A DNA stretch of 64,000 nt from Brevibacillus porteri (lineage in GTDB: Bacteria; Bacillota; Bacilli; Brevibacillales; Brevibacillaceae): NCBI RefSeq assembly GCF_003013475.1, contig NZ_PXZO01000055.1, forward strand, positions 36,984 to 100,983, given 5' to 3'. The notes beneath the pieces were generated by a model. The model was not told the origin of the DNA, ran no database searches, and saw only the letters and a program-made list of their open reading frames with translations. Shown here piece by piece: positions 35,101 to 45,600 of the stretch. Both the position numbers and the translations under genes were made by a program. How positions within the stretch are numbered: position 1 is the first letter of the stretch; each line of letters starts with the position of its first letter.

Positions 35101-36276
35101 AATGGCGTTCCTGTACAGCTCGTTAAGCCGCATCAATCGAGATCACTGCCTGTCATACATGTAAGTAGTCTCTCCGCGGATGAAAGTGAAAAGCAGGTCC
35201 AGCATTATATTCAACAGAGTGCTGATCGCGTATTTGACTTGAGCCAAGGACCGTTGATTGAAGCCGAGCTGATTAAGCAGGATGAATCAGAGTATGTTCT
35301 GCTTTGTACTGTACATCATATTGTATTCGATGGCTGGTCAGAGGATATCTTGTTGGACGAGTGGATGGCATTTTATGAAGCAGCAGTCAGCGGAACACCT
35401 GCTGATCTGCCACCGTTATCCATTCAATACGGGGACTTTGCTGTCTGGCAAAGACAATGGCTATCAGATGAGACGATGAAAGAGCAAGTGGCGTATTGGG
35501 AAAATGAACTTGCAGATGATCTTACGGTGCTTCAGTTGCCATTCGATCGTCCACGACCAGCCATTCAAACGTATGCAGGAGACATGCAGCATATCGATTT
35601 GGCCCCTTCATTATTAGAAAAACTAAAAGCTTTCAGCAAGCAAGAGGGCGCTTCCTTGTTCATGACATTACTGGCTGCCTATCAGAGCTTTCTCTCTCGC
35701 TATACGGGACAAACAGACATTTTAGTAGGAAGCCCGGTTGCGAATCGCACTCGAAAAGAAATGGAAGGGTTAATCGGGTGCTTTGTAAACACGCTGGTCT
35801 ACAGAGTGAACGTCGAAGACAATCCAAGCTTCAGGGAATTGGTCGCCCAAGTCAAAGAAAAAACGTTGCGAGGGCAAGAAAATCAGGATGTGCCCTTTGA
35901 AAAAATAGTAGAGGCTCGCAAGCCAGAGCGAAATGCAAGTTACTCCCCTGTTTTCCAAACGATTTTTACGATGCAAACCCACCTGAGAAACGTAAAGCAA
36001 TGGCCAAATAGAAAAATTGAGCCAGTGAAAAGCACCATCAAGGTTGCCAAATTTGATTTGTCCATTTCAATAGAAGTCCATTCAGAGCACTCGTTGACGA
36101 TTTCATTCGGCTACAATACAGACCTATTTAATCCGTCCAGCATAGAACGAATGATCGGACATTTTGTGAATTGGCTCGAACAAGTGATGGCATATCCTGA
36201 GGAGTCAATAGAAGGCTTGCGATTGATTTCAGAAGAGGAAGAAAAACAACTGCTGGAAATGTGGAGTAATCATTAG
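29161..36276 (+). CDS. NRPS 1: half-C-A1-T-C-A2-T-C
   Basis: 2371 residues. Residues 1-235 are only the C-terminal half of a condensation domain, with no HHxxxDG. Then A1 (about 240-735), T1 (Ser787 in GGHSL), C2 (HHLIHDG, His979), A2 (about 1315-1810), T2 (Ser1860) and C3 (HHIVFDG, His2052) follow. The protein stops right after C3, so its last C works with A3 on the next protein. Pocket residues by alignment to GrsA: A1 D-A-W-E-T-G-T-V-E-K (unassigned; acidic Glu278 suggests a basic side chain); A2 D-V-T-H-Y-T-L-I-E-K, close to the EntF serine code but with Trp239 to Thr and Asp331 to Glu, so a Ser/Thr-like or diamino acid is likely. ATG 29161 follows GGGAGG by 6 bases. No fatty-acyl starter C domain. 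Confidence 0.93.
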   Translation: MTMEDQVSHWLSELAGEAPLLQLPFDIPRQKNVRYEEEWQSIDLSKPVGEKARLLCMQEETDMFTLFLAAYHSYLYRYTGQNDIRIGAIASDSSAFFASRVIMGGTTNFKQLLNEVKENRMEEKLTSNSETTKLFHTFLRVGKAGDGDIKLFVDSQIAKVELRVDVEEAEGMRITFTYNSFLFTQQTIRRMIENFCNWIEQVITDVETPIDLLRLITKNQERELVDEWCRNDEPTNVPDTILNAFDFQANRNPDAIALVYKQEKMTYRELDIRSNQLANYLRKIGVTSEVLVGICQERSMEMIVSILGVLKAGGAYVPIDPAYPVQRLHYIMEDAALQVVIADEASATKVPDGIKVVKLSDYCEILPNESTEPPAMEVNGHNLAYVIYTSGSTGNPKGVMIEHHSVMNFLQTLERRSPLLQTDRLLQKTSVSFDASVWELFWWMLKGASLYILPNSDEKDPALLVKAVEMHKITHLEFVPSMLKAVLDYIENLGSSFALSSLKYVTVGGEVLPPHVVTKCTDLLTIPHGTTLYNTYGPTETTVEVASFKCHPDEKHAQIPIGKPNANTQLYVLNEHLQMQPVGVAGELYVGGSGVARGYLNRPELTEERFISNPYCPESDSRLYRTGDLVRYLADGNLEYIGRNDNQVKVRGYRIELEEIEVTLGNHSTVEQAIIVAKKDAYENNKLIAYVIGSGTVTEWRDYLKAQLPEFMVPAYFVKMDVFPLTPSGKIDLKSLPEVGNSRPHVSTEYVKPETEWETKLLDIWKDLFGYDEIGVEDNFFELGGHSLLGTQVIARIRALFKKEIPLSALFTHPTIRSIVPIVTAADEVDAVDALPAIKRVSRDRELPLSYSQERVWFLEQLSANNLAYIFQATMKVRGMLDLPILNKCFTEIVRRHEIFRTVFHEKNGQPYQVIYEPFDVELPVIDVSHLPESDRAAEVQRLIQMEIKNPIDIAQLPLARWIVYKISELESVILFVEHHLIHDGWSFRKFLKELFTLYSAYLEKKPSPLAELPIQFADYCVWQNELFKRGKENKQLTYWKNLLQGANGLLELPTDRPRPVNQTFHGNMFTQLIPEELYLQLRDYCMKTNTTLFMVMMSAFQTLLHRYSNQEDIIVGSGIANRRWKDTEELIGMFVNNIVIRTQFTDNMTFQDVLQDVKRSALEAYENQEIPFDQIVDALKLKRDQSRNPLFQVMFSFQDAKVTHLPVSNLNIQLTEGISNGSAKFDINVVVTNHEELSSSLLTKDEYGSISLDWEYNTDLYEESTMRRMFAHYIELLKSVLTHSDQTLHSMPMLTASEENQILQEWNDTEVAFEDQKTLHQIFEEQAARTPERMAVVFGNEQWTYRQINNRANFLASKLRNQGVKPDTLVGLLSERSPDMMIGILAILKAGGAYMPMDTVAPKDRLSYILRDSDTKVVVMQEKFKTAIDFNGPVLLLEENRPDQDVECENLESVAHSKNLAYVIYTSGSTGAPKGVMIEHCSVVNRMNWMVHRYPMNEDDTILQKTPYCFDVSVTELVLWFFTGSKLCFLAPHAEKDPELIVKTVAQHQITYIHFVPSMLSIFLDHLENVDCAEEIKTLQRVYTTGEALSAEQVQRFHRLIGQRNHTTLINLYGPTETTIEVTYYDCQTDSKVIPIGKPMDNIQAYILNKEGDLQPIGVMGELVIGGIGLARGYIGKPELTAERFVPNPFGNPSERLYKTGDYARWMPDGNIEYIGRMDNQVKIRGYRIELGEIEAVMRKQQGVGEVAIIAHEYEPGDKRLIAYYSGASEAETVKSHLQKQLPPYMIPSYFVRVGEMPLTSSGKLDRKALPLPEIHIVSHHYTAPRNSTEELLALIWSEILRVNQIGVFDSFFELGGHSLLATQVVSRIREVFGQHLPLRAIFDCPTIEGLAKRLTELRQGEKMVQLPALLQVDRTEPIPLSFAQQRLWFFDQLEPGSNVYNIPYVWRLSGSWDVAALETGFNQLVERHEMLRTVFAKQNGVPVQLVKPHQSRSLPVIHVSSLSADESEKQVQHYIQQSADRVFDLSQGPLIEAELIKQDESEYVLLCTVHHIVFDGWSEDILLDEWMAFYEAAVSGTPADLPPLSIQYGDFAVWQRQWLSDETMKEQVAYWENELADDLTVLQLPFDRPRPAIQTYAGDMQHIDLAPSLLEKLKAFSKQEGASLFMTLLAAYQSFLSRYTGQTDILVGSPVANRTRKEMEGLIGCFVNTLVYRVNVEDNPSFRELVAQVKEKTLRGQENQDVPFEKIVEARKPERNASYSPVFQTIFTMQTHLRNVKQWPNRKIEPVKSTIKVAKFDLSISIEVHSEHSLTISFGYNTDLFNPSSIERMIGHFVNWLEQVMAYPEESIEGLRLISEEEEKQLLEMWSNH

Positions 36277-36286
36277 GAGGTGCTGT

Positions 36287-39200
36287 ATGCAAGATTCCAT
36301 TACCGCATTATTGGAAGAACAAGTGGAACTTCATCCTGATGCCATTGCATTGGTATACAAAGATGCAAGCCTTACCTACAAGGAGCTTAACAGCAGAGCG
36401 AATCGATTGGCCCATTATTTAAAATCGTGCGGGGTTGGAGCAGAGAGCCGAGTTGGCTTGTACATGGATCGCTCGTTTGAAATGATCATCAGTATGGTCG
36501 CTATTTTAAAGGCAGGCGGGGCCTATGTCCCGCTTGACCCTGCCTACCCTGAGCAACGATTGCTTTATATGCTGCAAGATGCAAGCATTTCGATTGTGCT
36601 GACACAAGAAAGCTTGAAGTCCAGACTGCCGGACGGAATGAAAATCGTTTGTCCTGATCTGGACGCTAGCAAGATCAACAAGGAATCAGATGCGAATGTA
36701 GGCGAGAGTACGACTTCGGAAAGTCTAGCCTATTTGATGTATACGTCCGGTTCGACAGGAAATCCCAAAGGAGTACTCATCCCTCACCGAGGGGTGATCC
36801 GACTTACGAAGCACGCCTCCTATGTATCACTCACACCGGAAGAAACGATATTGCAACTAGCGTCGATCTCATTCGATGCGGCTACCTTCGAGATATGGGG
36901 GAGCTTGCTCAATGGCGCGAGATTGGTGATTTATCCATTTCACGGCCTTTCTCTTGACGAGTTGGGACAAGTGCTGCGTGACGAAAAAATCAGTACGCTA
37001 TGGCTAACCGCAGGCATTTTTCATCAAATGATCGATTATCGGATCGAAGACTTAAGAGGAGTGCGTCAATTGTTGACTGGTGGCGACATCGTGTCCGCCA
37101 AACATGCGCAACGAGCTTTAGACATGTTACCAGAAACACTGGTGATTAATGGGTATGGTCCGACAGAGAATACGACATTTACGTGTTACTATCCCATAAA
37201 AGAGAAGAGTGAGATTCAACATTCCGTTCCAATCGGCCGACCGATCAATGATACCGAGGTCTTTATCCTAAACGATAAGCAAAAGCTCGTTCCTGTTGGT
37301 CTTGTGGGCGAATTATACGTGGGGGGAAAGGGACTCGCTTTCGGATACTGGAATCGACCGGAGTTGAATCAAGAGAAATTTATTCCGCATCCATTTCAAC
37401 AAGACCCTGAAGCGAGATTATACAGGACGGGCGACCTGGTGAAATATGTGCCAGGCAGAGGAATCGAATTTATTGGTCGAAAAGATAATCAAGTAAAAAT
37501 AAGAGGAAACCGTATCGAGCTCGGTGAGATCGTAGCTGTTCTCAATCAGCATGAGAGCGTAAGGGAAGCCGTCGTCCTTGTACATGAATATGGATCCGAT
37601 GATAAACGCCTGATTGCTTATATCACGGGAGATGGGGATGTCGATGAATCGAAGCGGTATGCGAATGAACAATTGCCGCCTTTCATGGTCCCTTCCTATT
37701 TTGTGAAAATGGACGCTTTCCCGCTTACAGCTAACGGGAAGGTAGACCGTCAAGCATTGCCGTTGCCAGAAATGCGCACGATGAGGGATGAATTTGTCGC
37801 ACCACGTACGGGTACAGAGAATCGGATCGCAGAGATTTGGTATGAAATTTTAAAGGTGGAGCGTCTTAGCATCCATGACTCCTTCTTTGATTTGGGTGGA
37901 CACTCGCTACTTGCGACGCAGGTCATATCTCGCTTGCAGGATGCCTTTCATCTGTCGATCCCGTTGCGCATCTTGTTTGAATGCCCGACAATCGCAAGCC
38001 TAGATGCCAAAATCATGGAGCTTGGCCGGGATGGCAAAAGAGAACGGACACCAGCTATTGCGAGAGTCTCTCATCGAGACAAGCTGCCGTTATCGCATGC
38101 CCAGCAGCGTCTATGGTTTTTGCATCAATTGGAACCGGAAAGTACGGCCTACAACGTTCCTCACATGTGGCGCTTAACAGGGCAGTGGAATGTGCGTGCG
38201 TTGGAAACGGGATGGAATGCGCTCCTTCAACGCCATGACATCTTGCGTACTGTGTTTCCGAATGAAGGGGGTCAACCTTTCCAGGCCATTGAACCCTATG
38301 TGTATCAAACGTTACCAGTGATCGATCTACGCGATCGACCTGCTTCAGAAAAAGAAGAGCAAATCCACGACTATATCAAACAGGAAGCAGACACAAGATT
38401 TGATCTACAGCGAGGACCCTTGATTCAAGTCAAATTAATCGTCGTCGAAGAGGATCAGTTCCTTTTGCTGTGCACGATGCATCATGTCATTACGGATGGT
38501 TGGTCTGAAGATATCTTATTGGAAGAATGGCTGGCCTTTTATGAGGAAGCAGAGAGCGGGGCACGTGCGGAACTACCAGAATTGTCGATTCAATACGCTG
38601 ATTTCTCGGTATGGCAGCGCGAATGGCTGACGGATGAAGTGATGAGCCAACAACTCGACTATTGGAAAGCGGAGTTGTCCGGGGAGCTACCTGCCTTGCA
38701 ATTGCCGATCGATCGACCAAGACCAAGCATTCAAACCTATGCCGGAGATATGCATAAAATTGTACTGGCATCCGAATTGCTTGAGAAGCTGAAAGCGTTC
38801 AGTCGGCAAGAGAATACCACCCTATTTATGACCCTGATGGCCGCATACCAAGGCTTTTTATCCAGATATACCGGGCAAAACGATATTTTGGTGGGCAGCC
38901 CGATAGCGAACCGTAATGTAAAGGAAATCGAAGGATTGATTGGCTTTTTCGTCAATACGCTCGTCTACCGGGCGAACCTCCAAGACAATCCTACGTTCAA
39001 GCAATTACTTGCCCAAGTAAAAGAAAAAGCTCTACAGGCACAGGAATACCAAGATGTCCCGTTTGAAAAAATCGTAGAAATGCTGCAACTGGAGCGCAAT
39101 ACAAGCTACTCCCCGGCATTTCAGACGGTGTTCACATGGGCGGAAATGACAGCGGATGTCTATCGCACGTCCAGTGGGCAATTAGAAAAAATGCCGGTTC

Positions 39201-42200
39201 AGATCAATGTGGCGAAATTTGATCTTCAGTTATCCATGGGTGAGTCCGAAGACGGCCTCGTGATGAACATGATCTACAACACGGATCTATTTGATCCATC
39301 CACCATTGAAAAAATGACAGCCCGCTTCGCGCATTGGTTGCAAGAGCTTGTAAACACACCGGATGTGCCGATTGCCTTGCTGGAATTGTTGACTGAGGAA
39401 GAACGTCACAAACTCTTACTCGAATGGAATCATATTAGTGGTGACTTTGGAAAAAATGATGGGGCTACAGTCTTTATGCAAGATTCCATCTCCACATTAT
39501 TTGAAGAACAAGTGGAGCTTCATCCTGACGCCACTGCATTAGCATACAAAGGCACGAGCCTGTCCTATAGAGAGCTTAATAGCAGAGCGAATCAATTGGC
39601 GCATTATTTAAAATCGTGCGGAGTAGGCGCAGATAGCCGAGTTGGTTTGTACATGGATCGCTCGTTTGAAATGATCATCAGTATGGTCGCTATTTTAAAG
39701 GCAGGCGGTGCCTATGTTCCGCTTGACCCTGCTTACCCTGAGCAACGCTTGCTTTATATGCTGCAAGATGCAAGCATCTCGATTGTACTGACACAAGAAA
39801 GCTTGATGTCCAGACTGCCAGATGGATTGAAAATCGTTTGTCCCGACCTGCAAGCTCGTGAGATCAACAAGGAATCAGATACAAATCTAGGCGAGAGTAC
39901 GACTTCGGAAAGCCTTGCCTATTTGATGTATACGTCCGGTTCGACAGGAAATCCGAAGGGGGTACTCATCCCTCATCGAGGGGTGATCCGACTTACGAAG
40001 CATGCCTCTTATGTATCACTCACACCGGAAGAAACCATGCTGCAACTCGCGTCGATCTCATTTGATGCAGCTACCTTCGAAATATGGGGGAGCTTGCTCA
40101 ATGGCGCGAAATTGGTGATTTATCCATTTCACGGCCTGTCTCTTGAAGAGTTGGGACAAGTGCTGCGTGACGAGGAAATCAGCACGTTATGGCTAACCGC
40201 AGGCGTTTTTCATCAAATGATCGATTACCGGATCGAGTATTTAAAAGGGGTGCGTCAATTGTTGGCTGGCGGCGACATCGTGTCTGCCAAGCATGCGCAA
40301 CGTGCCTTGGATATGTTACCAGATACATTGGTGATTAACGGGTATGGCCCGACAGAAAACACGACATTTACTTGCTATTATCCTATAAAAAATAAGAGCG
40401 AAATCCAGCACTCCGTTCCGATCGGTCGACCGATCAATGATACGGAGGTGTATATCTTAAGCGAAATGTTAAAGGTAGTTCCTGACGGTCTCGTGGGGGA
40501 GTTGTATGTGGGAGGCAAGGGACTAGCTTTCGGATACTGGAACCGAACGGAAATGAGCCAAGAGAAGTTTATTCCGCATCCTTTTCAACAAGACTCTGAA
40601 GCGAGATTATACAGGACGGGCGACCTGGTGAAATATGTGCCGGGGCGAGGAATCGAATTTATCGGTCGAAAAGATAATCAAGTGAAAATAAGAGGGAACA
40701 GGATTGAGCTCGGTGAGATTGTAGCTGTCCTCAGTCATCATGAGAGCGTAAGAGACGCCGTCGTCCTTATACATGAATATGGAGCGGACGATAAACGTCT
40801 GATTGCTTATATCGCGGGAGACGGGGATGTCGATGAATGGAAACGGTATGCGAGTGAACAATTGCCATCTTTCATGGTCCCTTCCTATTTTGTGAAAATG
40901 GACGTTTTCCCACTTACAGCTAACGGGAAGGTGGACCGTCAAGCATTGCCGCTTCCAGAAATGCGCACGATGAAGGACGAATTTGTCGCACCACGTACGG
41001 GTACAGAGAATCGGATCGCAGAGATTTGGCGTGAAGTTTTAAAAACGGAAACGGAACGATTGAGTATCCACGATTCCTTTTTCGATTTGGGTGGACACTC
41101 GTTGCTTGCGACGCAGGTCATATCCCGCTTGCAGGAAGCCTTTCATCTGTCGATCCCGTTGCGCATCCTGTTTGAATGCCCGACCATCGCAAGTCTAGAT
41201 GCCAAAATGATGGAGCTTGGCCGGGATGGAAAAAAAGAACGGACACCAGCTATTGTGAAAGCCTCGCATCTTGAAAAGCTGCCGTTATCGCATGCCCAGC
41301 AGCGTCTATGGTTTTTACATCAATTAGAACCGGAGAGTACGGCGTACAATGTTCCTCACATGTGGCGCTTAACAGGGCAGTGGAATGCGCAGGCGTTGGA
41401 AATGGGATGGAATGCGCTTCTTCAACGCCATGACATCTTGCGCACTGTGTTTTCGAATGAAGGGGGTCAACCTTTCCAAGTCATTGAACCCCATGTGTCT
41501 CGAACGTTGCCAGTGACTGATCTACGCGATCGACCTGCCGCCGAAAAAGAAGAGCAAATTCACGATATTATCATGCAGGAAGCAGACAGAAGGTTTGATC
41601 TACAGCGGGGACCCTTGATTCAAGCAAAGTTAATCGTCGTCGAAGAGGATCAGTTCCTTTTGCTGTGCACGATGCATCATGTCATTACGGATGGCTGGTC
41701 TGAGGATATCTTATTGGAAGAATGGTTGGCCTTTTACGAGGAAGTAGAAAGTGGAACACGTACGGAGCTGAGAGAATTGCCGATTCAATACGCTGATTTC
41801 GCGGTATGGCAGCGTGAATGGCTGACGGATGAAGTGATGGGCCGACAACTGGACTATTGGAAAGCGGAGTTGTCTGGAGAGCTTCCTGTCTTGCAATTGC
41901 CGATTGATCGACCAAGACCAAGCATTCAAACCTACGCTGGAAGTATGCATAAGATGGTGCTGACATCCGAATTGCTTGAGAAGCTGAAAGCGTTTAGTCG
42001 GCAAGAGAATACCACCTTATTTATGACCCTGATGGCCGCTTACCAAGGCTTTTTATCCAGATATACCGGACAGACCGATATTTTGGTGGGAAGCCCCATA
42101 GCGAATCGACATGTAAAGGAAATCGAAGGATTGATTGGCTTTTTCGTCAATACGCTCGTCTACCGGACGAACTTCCAAGACAATTCAACGTTCCAGCAAT

Positions 42201-42640
42201 TACTTGCCCAAGTAAAAGAAAAAGCTCTACAGGCACAGGAGTACCAAGATGTCCCGTTTGAAAAAATCGTAGAAATGCTGCAACTGGAACGCAATACAAG
42301 CTACTCCCCGGTATTTCAGACAGTGTTCACATGGGCAGAAATGACAGCGGATGTCTATCATTCGTTCAGTGGGCAATTAGAAAAAATGCCGGTTCAGATC
42401 AATGTGGCGAAATTTGATCTTCAGTTATCTATGGGTGAGTCTGAGGACGGTCTCGTGATGAACATGATCTACAACACGGATTTATTTGATGCATCCACGA
42501 TTGAAAAAATGACAGAGTACTTCGCAAATTGGTTGCAAGAGCTTGTGAATGCACCGGACGTGCCGATGGCCTTGCTAGAATTGTTGAGCGAGAAAGAACG
42601 TCACAAAATCCTCGTGGAGTGGAATGATACAGCAGTCGCC
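36287..42640 (+). repeat. Tandem duplication of the valine module (about 3.2 kb)
   Basis: Units 36287-39475 and 39476 to about 42640 encode A-T-C blocks that are nearly identical in protein and closely similar in DNA. The second carries a 2-codon insertion in the A-T linker. Both begin with the same ATGCAAGATTCCAT. The second unit diverges at the entry to A5. Confidence 0.92.
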
Positions 42641-45600
42641 ATTCCAGAGAATACATGCCTGCATGATTTGTTTATCGAACAAGCAAAAAAGACACCGGAA
42701 CTCATTGCAGCTGAATATGGCAGTGAAAAGATGACCTATCAAGAACTGGATAGACGTTCTAACCAGTTAGCGCACTACCTGATTATGCTGGGTGTTGGAC
42801 CCAATACGCCTGTCGGGATATGTATGAATCGCTCCATCGAGCTTGTCATTTCGATTCTCGGCATCGTAAAGGCTGGCGGAGCATTTCTCCCCTTGGATAC
42901 CGAAATGCCGCAAACGAGGATGGCGAAACTGTTGGAAAGCTCCAAAACCAACATTTGTATATCCGAGCCGGAGTTCATGAACCTGTTCGGACAAGCCACT
43001 CATGTGAGATGTATAGATTCCCAAGCGGAAAAAGAAAAAATAGCAAGCATGCCGGAGGGATTGCCGGAGCAAACCGTAAAACCGACAGATTTAGTTTCGA
43101 TTTATTACACGTCAGGTTCGACCGGAAATCCGAAAGGCGTTGAAAACCTCCATTATGGTTGGGTAAATCGCATGTTATGGATGCAGCGACAACATGGCTT
43201 GGGGCAGGGAGAGTCTGTTCTGCAAAAAACAACCTTAACATTTGATGATGCAGCTGTTGAGTTTTTTTGGCCATTGTCTGTAGGGGGACGGATATCACTC
43301 TTGGAACCATGGCTGCATCGGGACCCTGAGGCGATTATCCAGGCTGCTATTCACTATCAAGTTGCGTGCATTCAATTTGTACCAAGCATGCTCAATATGT
43401 TTGTGGACGCCCTTACTCCAGAAGATGCATCTAACTTGCACAAATTAAAAAATGTCATCTCCAGTGGGGAGGCGCTATTACCCGAAACAGTAGGCAAGTT
43501 CTTTAAAAAGCTAAATGCCAAACTCCATAATACGTGGGGGGCCACAGAAGTATCGATCGACTCCACCATTTACACATGCTCACCAATGGACGTGCTGGAA
43601 AAGGATTGTGTGAGTGTAGGCAAGCCGATTGATAACAACAGAGTCTATGTTCTTGACCAAAATAGGAAGGCTGTCCCAATTGGCGTCATTGGCGACCTCT
43701 ATATTGGTGGCCTTGGATTGGCCAGAGGCTATCTGCATAATAGCGAGAAAACCCAAGAAGTATTTATGGAGAATCCGTTTGTACCTGGGGAAAGAATATA
43801 TCGGACCGGCGACAAGGGGTACTTCCTGCCTTCGGGCAACATTAAATTCGTAGGCAGACAAGATAATCAAATCAAGATTAGAGGCATGCGGGTTGAATTG
43901 GGTGAAATTGAATCCACATTAAGCAGGCATCCGTCCGTTCGTGAAGCAGCCGTTATTTCTGTGAAAAACGACAGGTCAGCTACCGAATTGGCTGCTTATA
44001 TCGTGGGGGACGGGGATGTAAACGAATGGCGGGCATTCCTGAAGGAGCATTTGCCTGCTTATATGATTCCAACTTATTTCATGAAGTTGGACAGCATTCC
44101 TAAAACCACGAGTGGAAAAATTGACCGAAATCTACTGGAATTACCAGTCATGAAACCAAGCGATTTCTCGATCATTGAGCCGCGCACGATACCTGAAGAA
44201 CTTATCCACTCCATCTGGTGCGATATATTACAGCTGGATCGGATTTCGATCAAGGACTCATTCTTTGATAGGGGTGGACATTCCTTATTGGCTACGCAAG
44301 TCATTTCCCGCATGCGAAATGTTTTGGGGATGGACATACCTTTGCGCACGATTTTTGAGTTTCCAACCATTGAAGCGATTGCCGCCCGTATTTCTGAGAT
44401 TAAGCAAGGCAGTGAGACGAATACCCGCATCCATGAAGTATCGCGCGTGGAAAATCAGACAGATGTCTCCTTATTCGAAGTATCCCATGGGCAAAGGAGA
44501 CAATGGTTCCATGCAAAATTCAGTGACCAAGAAGCAGTAGGAGGGGTGTACCTCTTTGAAGTAGACGGTCCCGTTGACAGTCATTCTCTGCACAGATCTA
44601 TGGGCCTCATGTTTGAACGTCACAGAATCATGCGCACGACGATTATAGAAAACGAAGGGCAATTGTATCAAAAAGTGCATGACGACCTTGAGGTGGAGAA
44701 TGCGTTTGTAGATTTGTCTTCGTTATCTGTGACGGAAGGCGAGCAGCGTATCAAAATGGATTTGCAAGCTGCTCTGTACAAGCCATTTGATTTTTCGCGA
44801 GAGTCTTTCTTCCGGATGACTTTGTATCGAATCTCATCAACGAAGCACTTCTTCATTTTGAGCGCGCATCATATTGGATTTGATGGCTGGTCGTTAGATG
44901 TGTTTATGAATGATCTCGCGGGCATTTATCAACAAGTAAAGAGTGGGGTGCAACAGGAGTTTTCCAAACCATTGGATTATATGGATTACACCTTGTGGCA
45001 GCAAGCACGGTTGCAAAATGGAGAACTGAACCGACAACGGGACTATTGGTTAAAACAACTGCAACAAAATGTAGATGCACCGTTCATACCGCGAGAGACA
45101 CAATCGTTCGCACACGGCAACCGAATTTCAAACGTAGCTTCGCTTCCAATCGAGCAAGTGAAGGGACAATCGCTTTTAGAATTGACTCGAATGACTGGTG
45201 GTACCGTCTATACGAGCTTGCTTGCGGCGATCAACATTTGGCTGTCACTCCTCACAGATCAAACCATCATAACTGTCGGCTCGACATTATCTGGCCGCAC
45301 GCAGACGGATCTAGAAGGAATTATTGGTCCGCTCATCAATCCGGTCGCCATGCGTACAGACTTGTCTGGCAACCCGACTGTATTGGAAATGATGAACAGA
45401 ACAAGAGAAACCGCATATGGTGCGTACGAGAATCAAGAGTATCCGTACAATTTGGTTGTAGAGGATCAACTAGCTGCCACAGGAGATAAGAAGAGTTTGT
45501 ATTCCCTTGTTTTTATTGGACAGCATGTATCGAACAATCAGCCTGAATCAGATGAAATGACCTTTACAGAATGTCCGTTACGTCGTTTTCTGGATGAAAC

